From: Nissolia schottii
Lineage: Eukaryota; Streptophyta; Magnoliopsida; Fabales; Fabaceae
DNA: 64,000 nucleotides
Reading direction: 5' to 3'
Assembly (NCBI GenBank): GCA_003254905.1
Contig: QANU01011901.1
Coordinates: 656,691-720,690, forward strand
Part shown: piece by piece, positions 1-9,688 of the stretch
Numbering within the stretch: the first letter of the stretch is position 1
How the letters are laid out: the number at the start of each line of letters is the position of its first letter
Program-made: the position numbers and the translations under genes
The notes under the pieces: model-generated
The model's input: the letters and a program-made list of their open reading frames with translations, nothing else
Database searches by the model: none
What the model was told of the DNA's origin: nothing

Positions 1-2592
1 ACTTGATTGACCTTAATGCATTCATCATAATTTTGGTTTGATTATTAATTTTTTCTTAACCAAACATTTGTAATTACACTTAAAAAGTCTTCCCTTTATG
101 CTTTAAAGTGAGTTCATCAATCCAACTATTTAATTTTTGAGGAAAAAATCATATCTCGCACATCATCGACATGATTGACGTAATTGGTAGGAATGGTCTA
201 GTATTATTAGACTCACACGACGTATGTAAAAGCAAATAAGTCAAAATAAAATTTTAATCTCTCAAATAAAAATAAATAAAATAAAGTAGTTGCATGTCAT
301 GATTTAGTTGCAGCTCCATTCAAATTCTTTAGAGAGAAATTTATTCTACCTTCCATTAAGAAAAAAGAGCCATACATCATTGATCATTTTTTAAAAAAAG
401 AAAAAGTAATTGAGAAAGAAGAATGATTAATCGTGTACATGGAAAATAAAAGAATTTCTCACCCTTTACCATCATTTGGGTTTGCTCAGTGACTTATCTT
501 TCATACTTGCAACATATGTTCAGGGACATGCAATGACCTCTATAAATGGCTCCTACATACAAATTGTAAGCCTTTTATCATCATTACTAATTGAAGATAA
601 CATCATATATTATATGGCTTTTTCCGTTTCCAGGTTGTTGGCGAATAGATCAAGCACGAGGACCTTACTTACACTCGTGTTAATTTACCTTGATTCTGAT
701 AGTGACGAGGCTGCAACAGCTTCTAAGCGAAACAGCTCTTGAAATTATAAGTAGTTGTTAAAAGGTTTTATATTATATCTTTTTACATATTCTCTCACAC
801 AAAATCTTTTTTAACTTGTACCGTCAATAATTTTTTTTAAAATAGAGTTATAAAGGGTCAAATCCTTGACCTCTTGGTCATGGGAGAGATGGTTCTTGAA
901 AATAGTAGTGTTATTTCTGTGAGCTGCAATCAGGGTATTACAGACGACAATGATTCTGGTGGAGATACTGAGAGTCATCACTCACCACACGTATTCGTAA
1001 ACACTAACCTAAGAGGTTTGTTAAACTATCATGTTAATTTGTAAACTTGTTACGAGTTTTACGAATTTACGATTCACCTGTACAAAATGAATTAACGTTT
1101 TTACTATTAAATTTGTACGAACATAAGCAAATTCTTAATAAAATTGATAAACTCTTAAGTTTACTTAAATTATTGAATATGACAATCTTCAACCCCACCC
1201 GTATACTACTAGGCTAGCTACCTAGCTAGCTTTGCAAGGAACACGAATTAAGCTTTAGTCAATCTATAAATTTATATCTAGAGTTTATATTTTTGTTACG
1301 ATTTATATTTAGTGTTAATGTTAGAGTAACAATTATTCGGGACAATTACACTCAAATTTACTATGGACCCCTATGGATCCGACCTTCTTACCTTTGTTGT
1401 TGTCGTGGTTCTTGATGATAGGAAAATTTCCTTCTTCTTTTTTTTTTTTTTTTTTTTGAGGTACATATCCTTGCTTCTTTGAGATGGGGATTGGAAACTA
1501 TATGTCCCCTCCTCATTTGTTACAACTAGAAGATGGCACTTCTCTAGAGTATATATTTCAGCTCATTCCCCTCAATTTTTGTGGAGCATAAACTTTTTCC
1601 CTCGTTACAATGGCAGTGTCGAGAATAGATTCTCTCATACCAAAGTTTTATATGTGCATACTTTTATTGGAGTGGGCTAGAGAGCAAGAAAGTCTTCTAC
1701 ACCAAAGATGACGAACATGGTGGTGTGTTATAAACAGATTCTTGAATGGATTCTCTTATGCAACAACTTTACAATGATTTGTTCATGTGGTAATTTTTAT
1801 CATTTATAGAAGAACTTAACCAATAGTTAAAAATGAATATATAACTTAGTCATACAATTTTCACGCTTCATAGTGGTTGTGCCACATGAGCTTTATAATG
1901 ATGTTATGTAAAATTTTAAGAAAATCCAATTGAGGGTGCCCCAATTCACTCTTCACAAACAACATATGATTTGGAGAAGATAAATGTTATATACTTATTT
2001 TTATTTTATATTAGACATCATGTTAGATTCAATTTCATCTACTATTAAACGAAGTAAGATACTCACTCAAATTTTATTCAATAATGAATGATGAATGTCA
2101 CATGTAAAGTAAAATGGATACAAATTAACAGCAAACAACTAATCATAATAATGTCTCTATCGAACAGGACACACAAAGCTGCATTCTTCTGGCAGCCAAA
2201 AACCTCCGTGCATCAAAACCACTCATAAGGAATATGCCACTCTCCTCTCTTGTGTAATTACGCATGTAACCTTGGAGATGAAAATAATTGAAGAGTAAAG
2301 TAATAATCCAAGACAAAACCATTTCGATCCGCACGGTTCACGTTACAAAATTTTGTTTAATTACAATAGCTTGTAGCTTTGCATTCATTGCATTACCTCC
2401 TCCGTTAATACGTTTCACCTTTTAAAAGTTCATTCATAGTTTAATTTATTCGGAATTATTTTTGAATACGTTGAGTGAACCTTAAAACAAATGAAATAGG
2501 CTAACATTGGGAGGAGTATTTATAATAAAATTATTAATTTGAACCCAAAAAGACTAAAAATCCAAGACTACTTTAATAAAACATTAAACTTA
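1..2592. other. AT-rich intergenic DNA, no supported gene
   Basis: No reading frame here has recognisable protein content. Short open frames exist near 476-742 and 891-1046, but neither matches a family I know and neither has convincing splice or promoter context. A poly-T tract lies near 1436-1457. The 3' end of this stretch is the presumed 3' flank of the EF-hand gene that follows on the minus strand. Confidence 0.5.
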
Positions 2593-3093
2593 TTAATTTG
2601 CTTGGGAAGAAGAGTCTAGAGCTAATATACGAAGCAAGCCATCGAAGGTGACGCCGCCGTCTTGGTCACCTCCGCCGAACTTGATCATGGCGGCAATGTC
2701 TTCGTCGGTGGCTGAGACGCCGGCGGAGGACATGTAATCCTTGAGGTCGCGGTGGCTGAGCTTGCCGTCGCCGTCCTTGTCCATAACCCTGAACACGTCC
2801 TCCATGGCCCCACTCCCCAACGGCTTCCTCTCCGCCGCGTTTCCCGCGACCACACGCTCGAACTCCTCGTACTCCACGAACCCGTCCTTGTTGGTGTCCG
2901 CCGCCGTCATCATCGCCGCTATCCCGTCATCCCCGCCGGGAGCGCCGCCGTGGACGGAGGAGTAGAAGGCGCGGAGGTCATCGCGGCTGATCTTTCCGTC
3001 ACGGTCGGCGTCGAGGATTTCGAAGGCTGGTCGGAAATCGGAGGCTGCTGCGGCGGTGGCACTTGGGCGGAGGCTCCTGCCGGAAGGGCACAT
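2593..3093 (-). CDS. EF-hand calcium-binding protein, AtCP1-like (calmodulin-like)
   Basis: Intronless 166-residue protein, probably a cytosolic Ca2+ sensor. Loop 1 is at residues 28-39 (D-x-D-x-D-G pattern), loop 2 at 66-77 (canonical, ends in Glu) and loop 3 at 105-116. A fourth, degenerate loop lies near 141-152, where the first position is Gly rather than Asp. The N-terminus MCPSGR and the following FRPAFEILD stretch are as I remember them in Arabidopsis CP1 (At5g49480), which gives the assignment. The ATG at 3093 is the first in frame and lies about 75 nt below a TATA box. The coding part is much richer in GC than its AT-rich surroundings, as in other intronless plant EF-hand genes. The target protein cannot be told from the sequence. 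Confidence 0.9.
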   Translation of the reverse strand: MCPSGRSLRPSATAAAASDFRPAFEILDADRDGKISRDDLRAFYSSVHGGAPGGDDGIAAMMTAADTNKDGFVEYEEFERVVAGNAAERKPLGSGAMEDVFRVMDKDGDGKLSHRDLKDYMSSAGVSATDEDIAAMIKFGGGDQDGGVTFDGLLRILALDSSSQAN

Positions 3094-3167
3094 TGTATAT
3101 TTATGTGTGTTTTTTTTTGGGTGTTGATTTGAGAATTAGGAATGGGTTTGGTTAGGTTTTGGGGTTG

Positions 3168-3176
3168 TTATTTATA
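3168..3176 (-). promoter_or_regulatory. TATA box of the EF-hand gene
   Basis: On the minus strand this reads TATAAATAA, about 75 bp upstream of the ATG at 3093, a normal distance for a plant core promoter with a short 5' UTR. Confidence 0.6.
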
Positions 3177-3990
3177 GGGAAAGAGGTGCGTTGAACTTCG
3201 GTGTTGTTTGAGAGAAAGAAGAGTAGCGTGGTCTCTTCTCTGGCTCCCAAGTTATACGGGGGCCCCACAATAATTAGAATGAATGAATCGGATTTGAGGC
3301 TTGGGCAGCAAGGATTTGGCTGTGTGTGGGAATCAACGTATGTGGTGACATCATTTCTCTTGGTTTTATTGGATCAATGTCTCTGGACTTCTCAAAGTCT
3401 TTGTCTCTTTTATGATTGTTAGTGAAGTTTATAATGAGAGAGTAGGTATCATCTAAATCTAATAGCAGCATAAAAATTGATTTTTTTTAAAACTTAAATT
3501 GTGCATTTTTTATATTGCAACTAAATGAAGGATTGACTATGCAGCTAAACAAAGGCTAAAATGTTTTCTGGTGAAATTATAAAAAAAAAATGAAATTGTC
3601 TGGTGAACGAGCGTGTTGCGTGATTTCTCGATTTTGTTGACTATTGACTTCACGGGGTGGACGCCGGCACGCGGCTATATACTACAGCAATTAGCACCAT
3701 GAGAGCTTTGTACTTTTCCCATTCTCCCTTTTGACTCATTTAGTCGATTGATTCTAGTTTTTCCACATTCATGGAAATCTTATATATATATTTATTTATT
3801 TATTTATTTATATTTGGGTAAACACCCTTTCAATTTATTTGCATTTTTTTGGTATCAGTTTCATAATGATTCTGGGATATTACTTTGCTTCTATATTGAT
3901 GCTCAAAATCCGCATCCCAATTAATTTGTTTTTCAATTTTAAAGATTAATATTATTGTACATCTAAAACTATATATGACTCTTCTCTTTC

Positions 3991-4034
<44 letters not shown>

Positions 4035-4541
4035 AAATGCCTTTTATTAACGTACCTATACATTTCCCTTTTTGTAATATCCACATGAATAAAAACTTTA
4101 CATGGAAACAAATATTCTTAAATTTATTCGTGGTAATGTTGTTGTCTATCTTAGAGGGAAAGAGTATTGGGGTTAGTGTATAGGCTGGTTATTTTACTTA
4201 ACTTGTGTATGAGGGGCTATTCATAGATGTTGGGTAATAAAGAGCCATCAATTACTAAGTGAATAGGAGAAGTATCCGTTATGGTATGCAATGCCAATGG
4301 AATGAATTGCAGAATAATAACGGATGGAAGGGGAAAGGTCTATTTTATTTCCCACGTGTGTTAACTTAGGTGAATGGTTGGGCTTGCTATGTAAAGCGGG
4401 CTTAGGGGAATAGGAAAGTGAGCTTGTGGAATAAGAAGTTTGAGAGAATTATGAGGTATCTGTCATATTATAAGTTTTAGTTTTGAACTCTAAAGGGGGG
4501 GGGAGAGATTTATTTGTAATAAGATTGTATATATTAGATAG
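3177..4541. other. Intergenic DNA with (TA)n microsatellite
   Basis: No gene seen. It holds the upstream region of the EF-hand gene, short ATTT runs near 3785-3810 and a TA dinucleotide run of about 40 bp at roughly 3993-4032. Confidence 0.6.
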
Positions 4542-4720
4542 GGGTGTACATGGGTCGGGTTTGTCTTTACTCGAACCCAGTCTTATATTTGGACTAGATT
4601 AATTTTGAAGACCCAAACTTAACTTTAGACCCGAATAGACTCAATCATCTGTGGGTCGAATTAAAACTTGGGTTTAGACCAGGCGTAAAACAGGCCAGTA
4701 CTATCTCAGACCAAATATAA
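4542..4720. mobile_element. hAT-like repeat, copy A (left part)
   Basis: It starts GGGGTGTACATGGGTCGGG and continues with the same order of GACCC/CCCGA-rich blocks as the copies at 5220 and 5852. The AT-rich DNA after it (about 4735-4950) resembles the inside of copy B, including the phrases CATTAATTTCAAA and AAAATGACATAAAATTT, so the element may reach further right. I could not find a clear right end. Confidence 0.5.
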
Positions 4721-5211
4721 AAAAAATGGCATTCATTAAAAAATGAAGTTGAAAAAATTGTAAACCAACTATTTCATTTTTCATTTTGCTTTCTATTTGA
4801 ATAAGCATTATAGTTCCTAACTAAACACCCATTAATTTCAAATACAACAATAAAATGACATAAAATTTCTAATATTAGCATTCTCATTCAAACTTTCATA
4901 GTCTTAGTGCACAACACAAACAATAAAAAAATTAATGGGTGTATTCATTGAGATGCATAAACTAAGAAAATTGCAACAATAAATACTTCATTTGCTAGGT
5001 TTTTACACACCAAAATAAACATATGGTTTAACTACAATAGATTATCTAAAAAGTATTGCACCATAATATGACTTTTAGCTTTTCTATTCCAAAAGAAGGC
5101 AGCCAACATCCATTTGCAATCAATCTATGTTCATGACATCCTGTTACGAACTCGCTCCTTGTGACTAAATTGTATTAGTAGAAACATGCGCAAAATATAT
5201 ACGTTAGCCAA

Positions 5212-5852
5212 TAATTTAGGGTTGGGGTGTTCATGGGCTGGGTTGGCTTTTACCTAAACCCCATCCTATATTTAGATCGAACTAATTTTGAGGACCTGAA
5301 CCCGACCATAAATCCGATAAACCCGATCATCTTTGGACCGAGTTAAAACTCGAGTTTGGACCGGGCCAAAGCTATCTAAAACTTCAAAATAAAAAATAAC
5401 ATCCATTAAAAAATAAACTCAAAAAAATTACAAACTAAACGTTATATTTCTTAACTAAATACTCATTAATTTCAAACACTACAACAAAATGACATAAAAT
5501 TTATAATCTTAGCATTCTCATTCAAACGTTCATAGTTTTAGTGGAACATAAGCAACAAAAAAATAATAAGTGCACTACAATAAATTTCTACACACCGAAG
5601 TAGACATGGTTTAACTACAATAGATACCAAGATAGACATGGACTATGGGATGGGAAGGAAAGAAAATAAGAAATGCATAGTATAGTAGTGTACGCAGGCT
5701 GGGCCAGGTGACTTGAGACTAAACCCGAACCTGATATGAATTAAAATTAGGATTTTTTTTAGAGTGTTTAAAATCGGGCCCAATTTGACTCGAATGCTTC
5801 GGGCCGGTCCGGGTTAGCGGACCAGACCGGGTTATGAACACCCTTAATTTAG
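5212..5852. mobile_element. hAT-like non-autonomous element, copy B
   Basis: The body is 5220-5844. The left end contains GGGGTGTTCATGGGC and the right end, read on the other strand, AGGGTGTTCATAACCC, forming short terminal inverted repeats. The 8-bp word TAATTTAG occurs directly on both sides (5212-5219 and 5845-5852), the size of a hAT target duplication. The inside is AT-rich with no coding capacity. The right flank runs directly into copy C, so this copy may have inserted at the edge of copy C. The family call is inferred from end type and duplication length. Confidence 0.55.
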
Positions 5853-6026
5853 GGGTGTACATGGGCCGAGTTGGGTAGGGTTTGCCTTTACCCAAAACCT
5901 AACCCTATATTTGGACCTGGTCAATTTTAAAGACTCAAACTTAATCCTAGACCTAAATAGATCCAATCATCTTTGGGTCAAATGCTTCTTGCCGGTCCGG
6001 GTTAAGACTAGGTTTTGTACACCCCA
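5852..6026. mobile_element. hAT-like short element, copy C
   Basis: Begins GGGGTGTACATGGGCC and ends TTGTACACCCC, an inverted match to its start. The inside follows copies A and B (Pro/Arg-like CCC and GACC blocks) but is much shorter, about 175 bp. Confidence 0.5.
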
Positions 6027-6195
6027 TTAGGTTCATAATAAATTGTTAGGAATAGACTAATAGTGAGGGATTCAGATAGCATGCATGAGGTTCTAGGTTT
6101 AAAACTTCATTGAATGTAAATTCTGAAATACAAAGAAAAGTTGCATAATTAAATTCTTATGTTAAAATCCTATAATTAACAGAATTCGCAAGGAG

Positions 6196-6518
6196 AGGGG
6201 TGTCAAACGGGCCGGCCAGACCCATTTGGGCCCACAGGCCGAAACGGGCAGGGCCAAAATTGTGTCTATTTTTAGGATCCAGCTCGTTTATGGTCGGTCC
6301 ACGGGTTTAAACGGGGCAGCCCGTCCGGCTGTTTATTTTTTAAAAAAAAATTCAAAAATTCAAAAAAATTACGGGTTCACGGGCTAGCCTACGGGCCTAG
6401 CGGGCTGAGCTTAAACGGGTCGGACCAATTTTTTTTCAAATTTTTGTGAGCCTATTTTTTGCATGTAAAGACCGTCCATTTAACCGGGTAAACGAGCCGG
6501 ACCCATTTTAACAGCCCT
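6196..6518. mobile_element. hAT-like repeat with CAAACGGGCC ends
   Basis: Begins AGGGGTGTCAAACGGGCCGG and ends near CCATTTTAACAGCCCT, an imperfect inverted match. The inside is rich in CGGGC and GGGCC words around an A/T-rich centre. This is a widespread plant repeat type, distinct from but similar to copies A-C. Confidence 0.5.
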
Positions 6519-6550
6519 ATTGGCAAGTAACAGATTAAAACATTGGGTCT

Positions 6551-6786
6551 AGCCCATTGTTAAGGAGAGGCCTAGTTATTGGCCCATTAACATTGCAGAT
6601 GTAAAGAAGGCAAGACTTGGCATACGCAATGAATTTGCACATACGGGCTCGAACCCAATGGGCCTGTAAGTTTGGAAGCTCGCATAACGAAAGGAGTAAA
6701 CTCGTTATTAAAACGATAAAGGGCGGTTCAATTTGTCTTTTCGCACAGAATCAAAACCCTAATTCATATTGTCCCCATTATATAAA
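6551..6786 (+). promoter_or_regulatory. Promoter of snoRNA cluster: Site II, telo-box, TATA
   Basis: Three Site II elements (TGGGCC/T or its complement) lie at 6551-6556, 6581-6586 and 6659-6664. A telo-box AAACCCTAA lies at 6754-6762 and a TATA box TATAAA at 6781-6786. In plants, Site II plus telo-box promoters drive ribosomal protein, nucleolar and snoRNA genes. The first snoRNA candidate begins about 140 bp after the TATA box, which leaves room for a leader on a polycistronic precursor. No protein-coding gene follows, which supports a non-coding transcript. Confidence 0.65.
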
Positions 6787-6924
6787 TCGGAAAGCACTCC
6801 TTCGTTTCGCAATTCATAGCAGAATTCCCTTTCATTCCGCTACCGTTCCGTTCCGTCGTTCATTAATCTTTTTCTCTTTTCGTTTAATTCCTTTTTGTTT
6901 GTTTTGTAATTTCGGTTTTGCCTC

Positions 6925-7069
6925 TTGAGATCCCTGTGATTCTATGGCCATGAATTATTGGCTAATTTCTCATCAATGATAGAAAGAGGCATAGATCTTT
7001 CGCAGGAAAGTTGAGTCACTTCGCCTTCTTGTTGGCTCCAGGCGCAGTGAATAATTGACTGCTACATCA
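6925..7069 (+). ncRNA. H/ACA box snoRNA candidate
   Basis: About 145 nt with hairpin, H box, hairpin, ACA. The 5' hairpin has a lower stem TGAGA/TCTCA and an upper stem TGGCCA (6945-6950)/TGGCTA (6959-6964). Exactly 14 nt after the upper stem comes ATAGAA (6979-6984), which fits the H box ANANNA. The 3' hairpin has a base stem GCAG/CTGC, then a pocket, then an upper stem TCACT-GCCT/AGGC-AGTGA (about 7016-7050). ACA lies at 7064-7066, 13-14 nt after the upper stem and 3 nt before the proposed end. These distances are the ones expected for pseudouridylation guides. Function: would guide pseudouridine formation in rRNA or snRNA within the nucleolus. I did not identify the target. It sits first in the cluster, behind a snoRNA-type promoter. 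Confidence 0.55.
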
Positions 7070-7170
7070 CCTCTTTTCGTTTTTTTCAGATTTATTCTTC
7101 TTCTTTTTTTGTGAAAAACTGAGGTAAATGGTTATTTGTATTTGGGTTTAAGTTTATGCAAGATTATTAG

Positions 7171-7249
7171 GGATCCTATGATGGCATGATATCTTTGAGA
7201 CCTGATTTTCAAATTTGACGACAGCTATAAGCATAATCGCTGAGGATCC
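7171..7249 (+). ncRNA. C/D box snoRNA candidate, 18S rRNA guide
   Basis: About 79 nt. The terminal stem is GGATCC (7171-7176) paired with GGATCC (7244-7249). Box C is ATGATGG (7178-7184), one base from RUGAUGA. Box D is CTGA (7240-7243) directly against the stem. D' is CTGA (7202-7205) and C' is TTGACGA. The 11 nt just before D' (7191-7201) are complementary to the start of plant 18S rRNA at GTCTCAAAGAT (positions 34-44 by my count from memory), and the fifth base upstream of D' faces C38. By the D+5 rule this predicts 2'-O-methylation of 18S C38. The guide before box D has no target I recognise. The RNA would act with fibrillarin in the nucleolus. Confidence 0.75.
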
Positions 7250-7373
7250 TCTTCTACAACCTTAGTGTTTGCATTTATATATTTATTTATTTATTTTCAT
7301 TATGAAATTAGTTTTCTGTGTTTTATCTATAAGCATATTCAACAGGAAATTAAAGAGAATAATCAAAATACAT

Positions 7374-7450
7374 TTGGATGATGAAATAAGCACTGGGCTC
7401 TGAGCTATAATTGATGCACATTGCTAGCCTAGAAAGCCATGTCTGACAAT
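7374..7450 (+). ncRNA. C/D box snoRNA candidate, target unknown
   Basis: About 77 nt with a perfect box C ATGATGA (7378-7384), D' CTGA (7400-7403), C' TGATGC (7412-7417) and D CTGA (7443-7446). A short terminal stem TTG/CAA flanks boxes C and D. The order and spacing are those of a C/D snoRNA and it lies about 125 bp after the previous one on the same strand, as in plant polycistronic clusters. I could not match either guide segment to rRNA from memory, so the target is open. Confidence 0.6.
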
Positions 7451-9688
7451 TGGTTTATTCTCTTTAAATCGTTTGTGTTGTAAGCCACGAGTGAAGTCAT
7501 CTTTTCGAGGCCTTGATTTTTCTTTTGAAATTACATGTGTTTTGTATTCGCTTTCAGGTTGGATTAAAACGTTTTGGACCTTTTTTTTTGTTTGAAATAT
7601 GAATCTGGATTAAATAACCAATTTCTCTTCCCACATTTTTTAAATTAAAGTTATTACAGATTTTTTAAACTAAGAAATTTCCAGTAAGACTTTTGTAATT
7701 AACCTACTTTGTAGAAAAATAAATTTGATATCGTCGGTCAATGCAGATGAATTTAAATTGTATCCTCACAAATTTTTTATATACTAGCGGTGTATAATTC
7801 CCTTTAATTCAGTATTGAATCATTCTATTATTCGTCAAAGGAAACTGTAATCGTTATCAAAGTAAGTAATGTTGATTGGTTATGGATCCTCTCGAGTATC
7901 TATTAAGTCAAACTGTACACCTTTGGTTCCTCGTTTGGGATTCATATTCAATTTTTTTTTAAACTTTAAAGATATAAACCTTTCACTTTGCCGGGTCTAA
8001 GCCTCTGAGGTGATGATTTTAGAGTATTTCACTTCAGAGAGGTCATTCTACATGTTGATAGAGCTACTGTATGAGTATTGATAAGTGCCAACTCTTGAGA
8101 TTAAGCAACCTTGAAGATTGTATTTTTGGTTTGAAGCGTGATTTTTGACTCTTGCTGGAGTTGGTTTAAAATACAAAATTGGATACCTGCCTTTAATCAT
8201 CTCTTCTATGATTATGAAAAACCTAGAATTGTTTTTGTCAAGGACTTTATTGCAAAAAGACATCATTAAATTGATCTTCAAATATATTACCATGAAAATA
8301 ATTATATGAAAGCAATTCTTTTTAACATTTTTGTCTTGAAAGAAAATATCAAAATAAAAACCAATGGTTCAATGCAAAGAAGCAAAGAACTCCCAAACAA
8401 AACATCTCGAAACTTACGAGGATTTATTTTGTTCGTGGACATTTCTTGAGCAATCAAAGAAATCTCGAATAAGCATTAACTTTTGTAATTTATATTATAA
8501 GAATAACTATATCAAATGATGTAAAAGATTCATTAAATATATAAGGAGACTTTTTTTTATACTTCACAAAATTTTAGGGTATCAATATAATCATTTTTAA
8601 AATTTTGTCAAGTGTCTCATTAATCTAAATTGTTTATTATTTTAAATGTTAGTAAATCACAACTCTTTAAATACAAATAGGTATTAATTTCTTCATATAA
8701 ACTTGAATACCCAAAGAAGAATTATTATATAATTAAGATTTTAAAATTTTAATTGCAAGACCTAGTTGATAAAATAATTTTTGCGACATGCCACCGGTTA
8801 AAACATTTAGTAGAGGATCCTTCGGACTACTTAGGCGTTGCACTACACACATTTAACGCAAGGAAACGCATTCCGTTCCAGCATAGTAAGCAGAGCCTGG
8901 CATGTCAAGGTAGAGCACTTATGCGAAATCAACCAGCGAACTCCTTAATCACGAGCTTGGACTGTTCTTCAGTGCCCATCGCTCCCCCAATGTAATTTTC
9001 CTTGGGTGGTTACTCTACATTTCTTGTACGCTCCGAAAAAATTGGAGATATGAGCAATGGAATGCAAATGGAGTTGTGAAAATGATTTTTCTTCTGTAAA
9101 TAACTTTCAGTTGCATCTGTCAAGTGATTTAGCAATTCCGTTCATCATTCATCTTTTCGTTGCAATCTTCCCACTTCCAAGAGTCCATTGTAAAAAGTAC
9201 CAATTCTACATTTGCATCAACTATTGAAAGAAACCGAAATGATTAATACATTGTGCTTCTAGCAACACGTGACTTCAACTATTGTGTATTGGGTCTTCGG
9301 TCTCAATAACTGACGCTTGTCGCCAAAGTCGAACTTTCCCTAAATTAGGGATTTCCAAGCAAATAACTTTCAAGCAGTGACGAGTTATTAATCGCATCTA
9401 CTGAGTTTCCACCCTTACTTTCAAGAGAATACAAAAGTGCACATGAATTTTTTTTCTTTAGCTAGTAACACCCTAGGAAAGTGGAAGCAATAAGAAAACT
9501 GAAAACCATGGCAGCTTCTACCAAATACATAATTTAGTCAATGTTACTCCAGTAATTGGTTCTTTTCATTTGTCATGCATTGATCATTATGCACTCAAAA
9601 TCGTTATATTCAATATAGGTATGGCAATGATAAGCTCTAATTAGTGTGATAACTGGTTGTCAATTCTTGTTGGGTTCAAAATCTTGAA
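7451..9688. other. Intergenic DNA, no supported gene
   Basis: AT-rich. It holds the presumed 3' end of the snoRNA transcript and the 3' flank of the membrane-protein gene. An 80-codon open frame at 8753-8995 has no recognised similarity and no codon or promoter support. I found no further snoRNA boxes in good spacing. Confidence 0.5.

Noticed and set aside
6617-6928. 103-codon open frame in front of the snoRNAs
   Set aside because: It spans the telo-box and TATA box, so it is promoter and leader DNA rather than coding.
8753-8995. 80-codon open frame on the plus strand
   Set aside because: No similarity recognised and no codon or promoter evidence; the opposite strand has equally suggestive short words.
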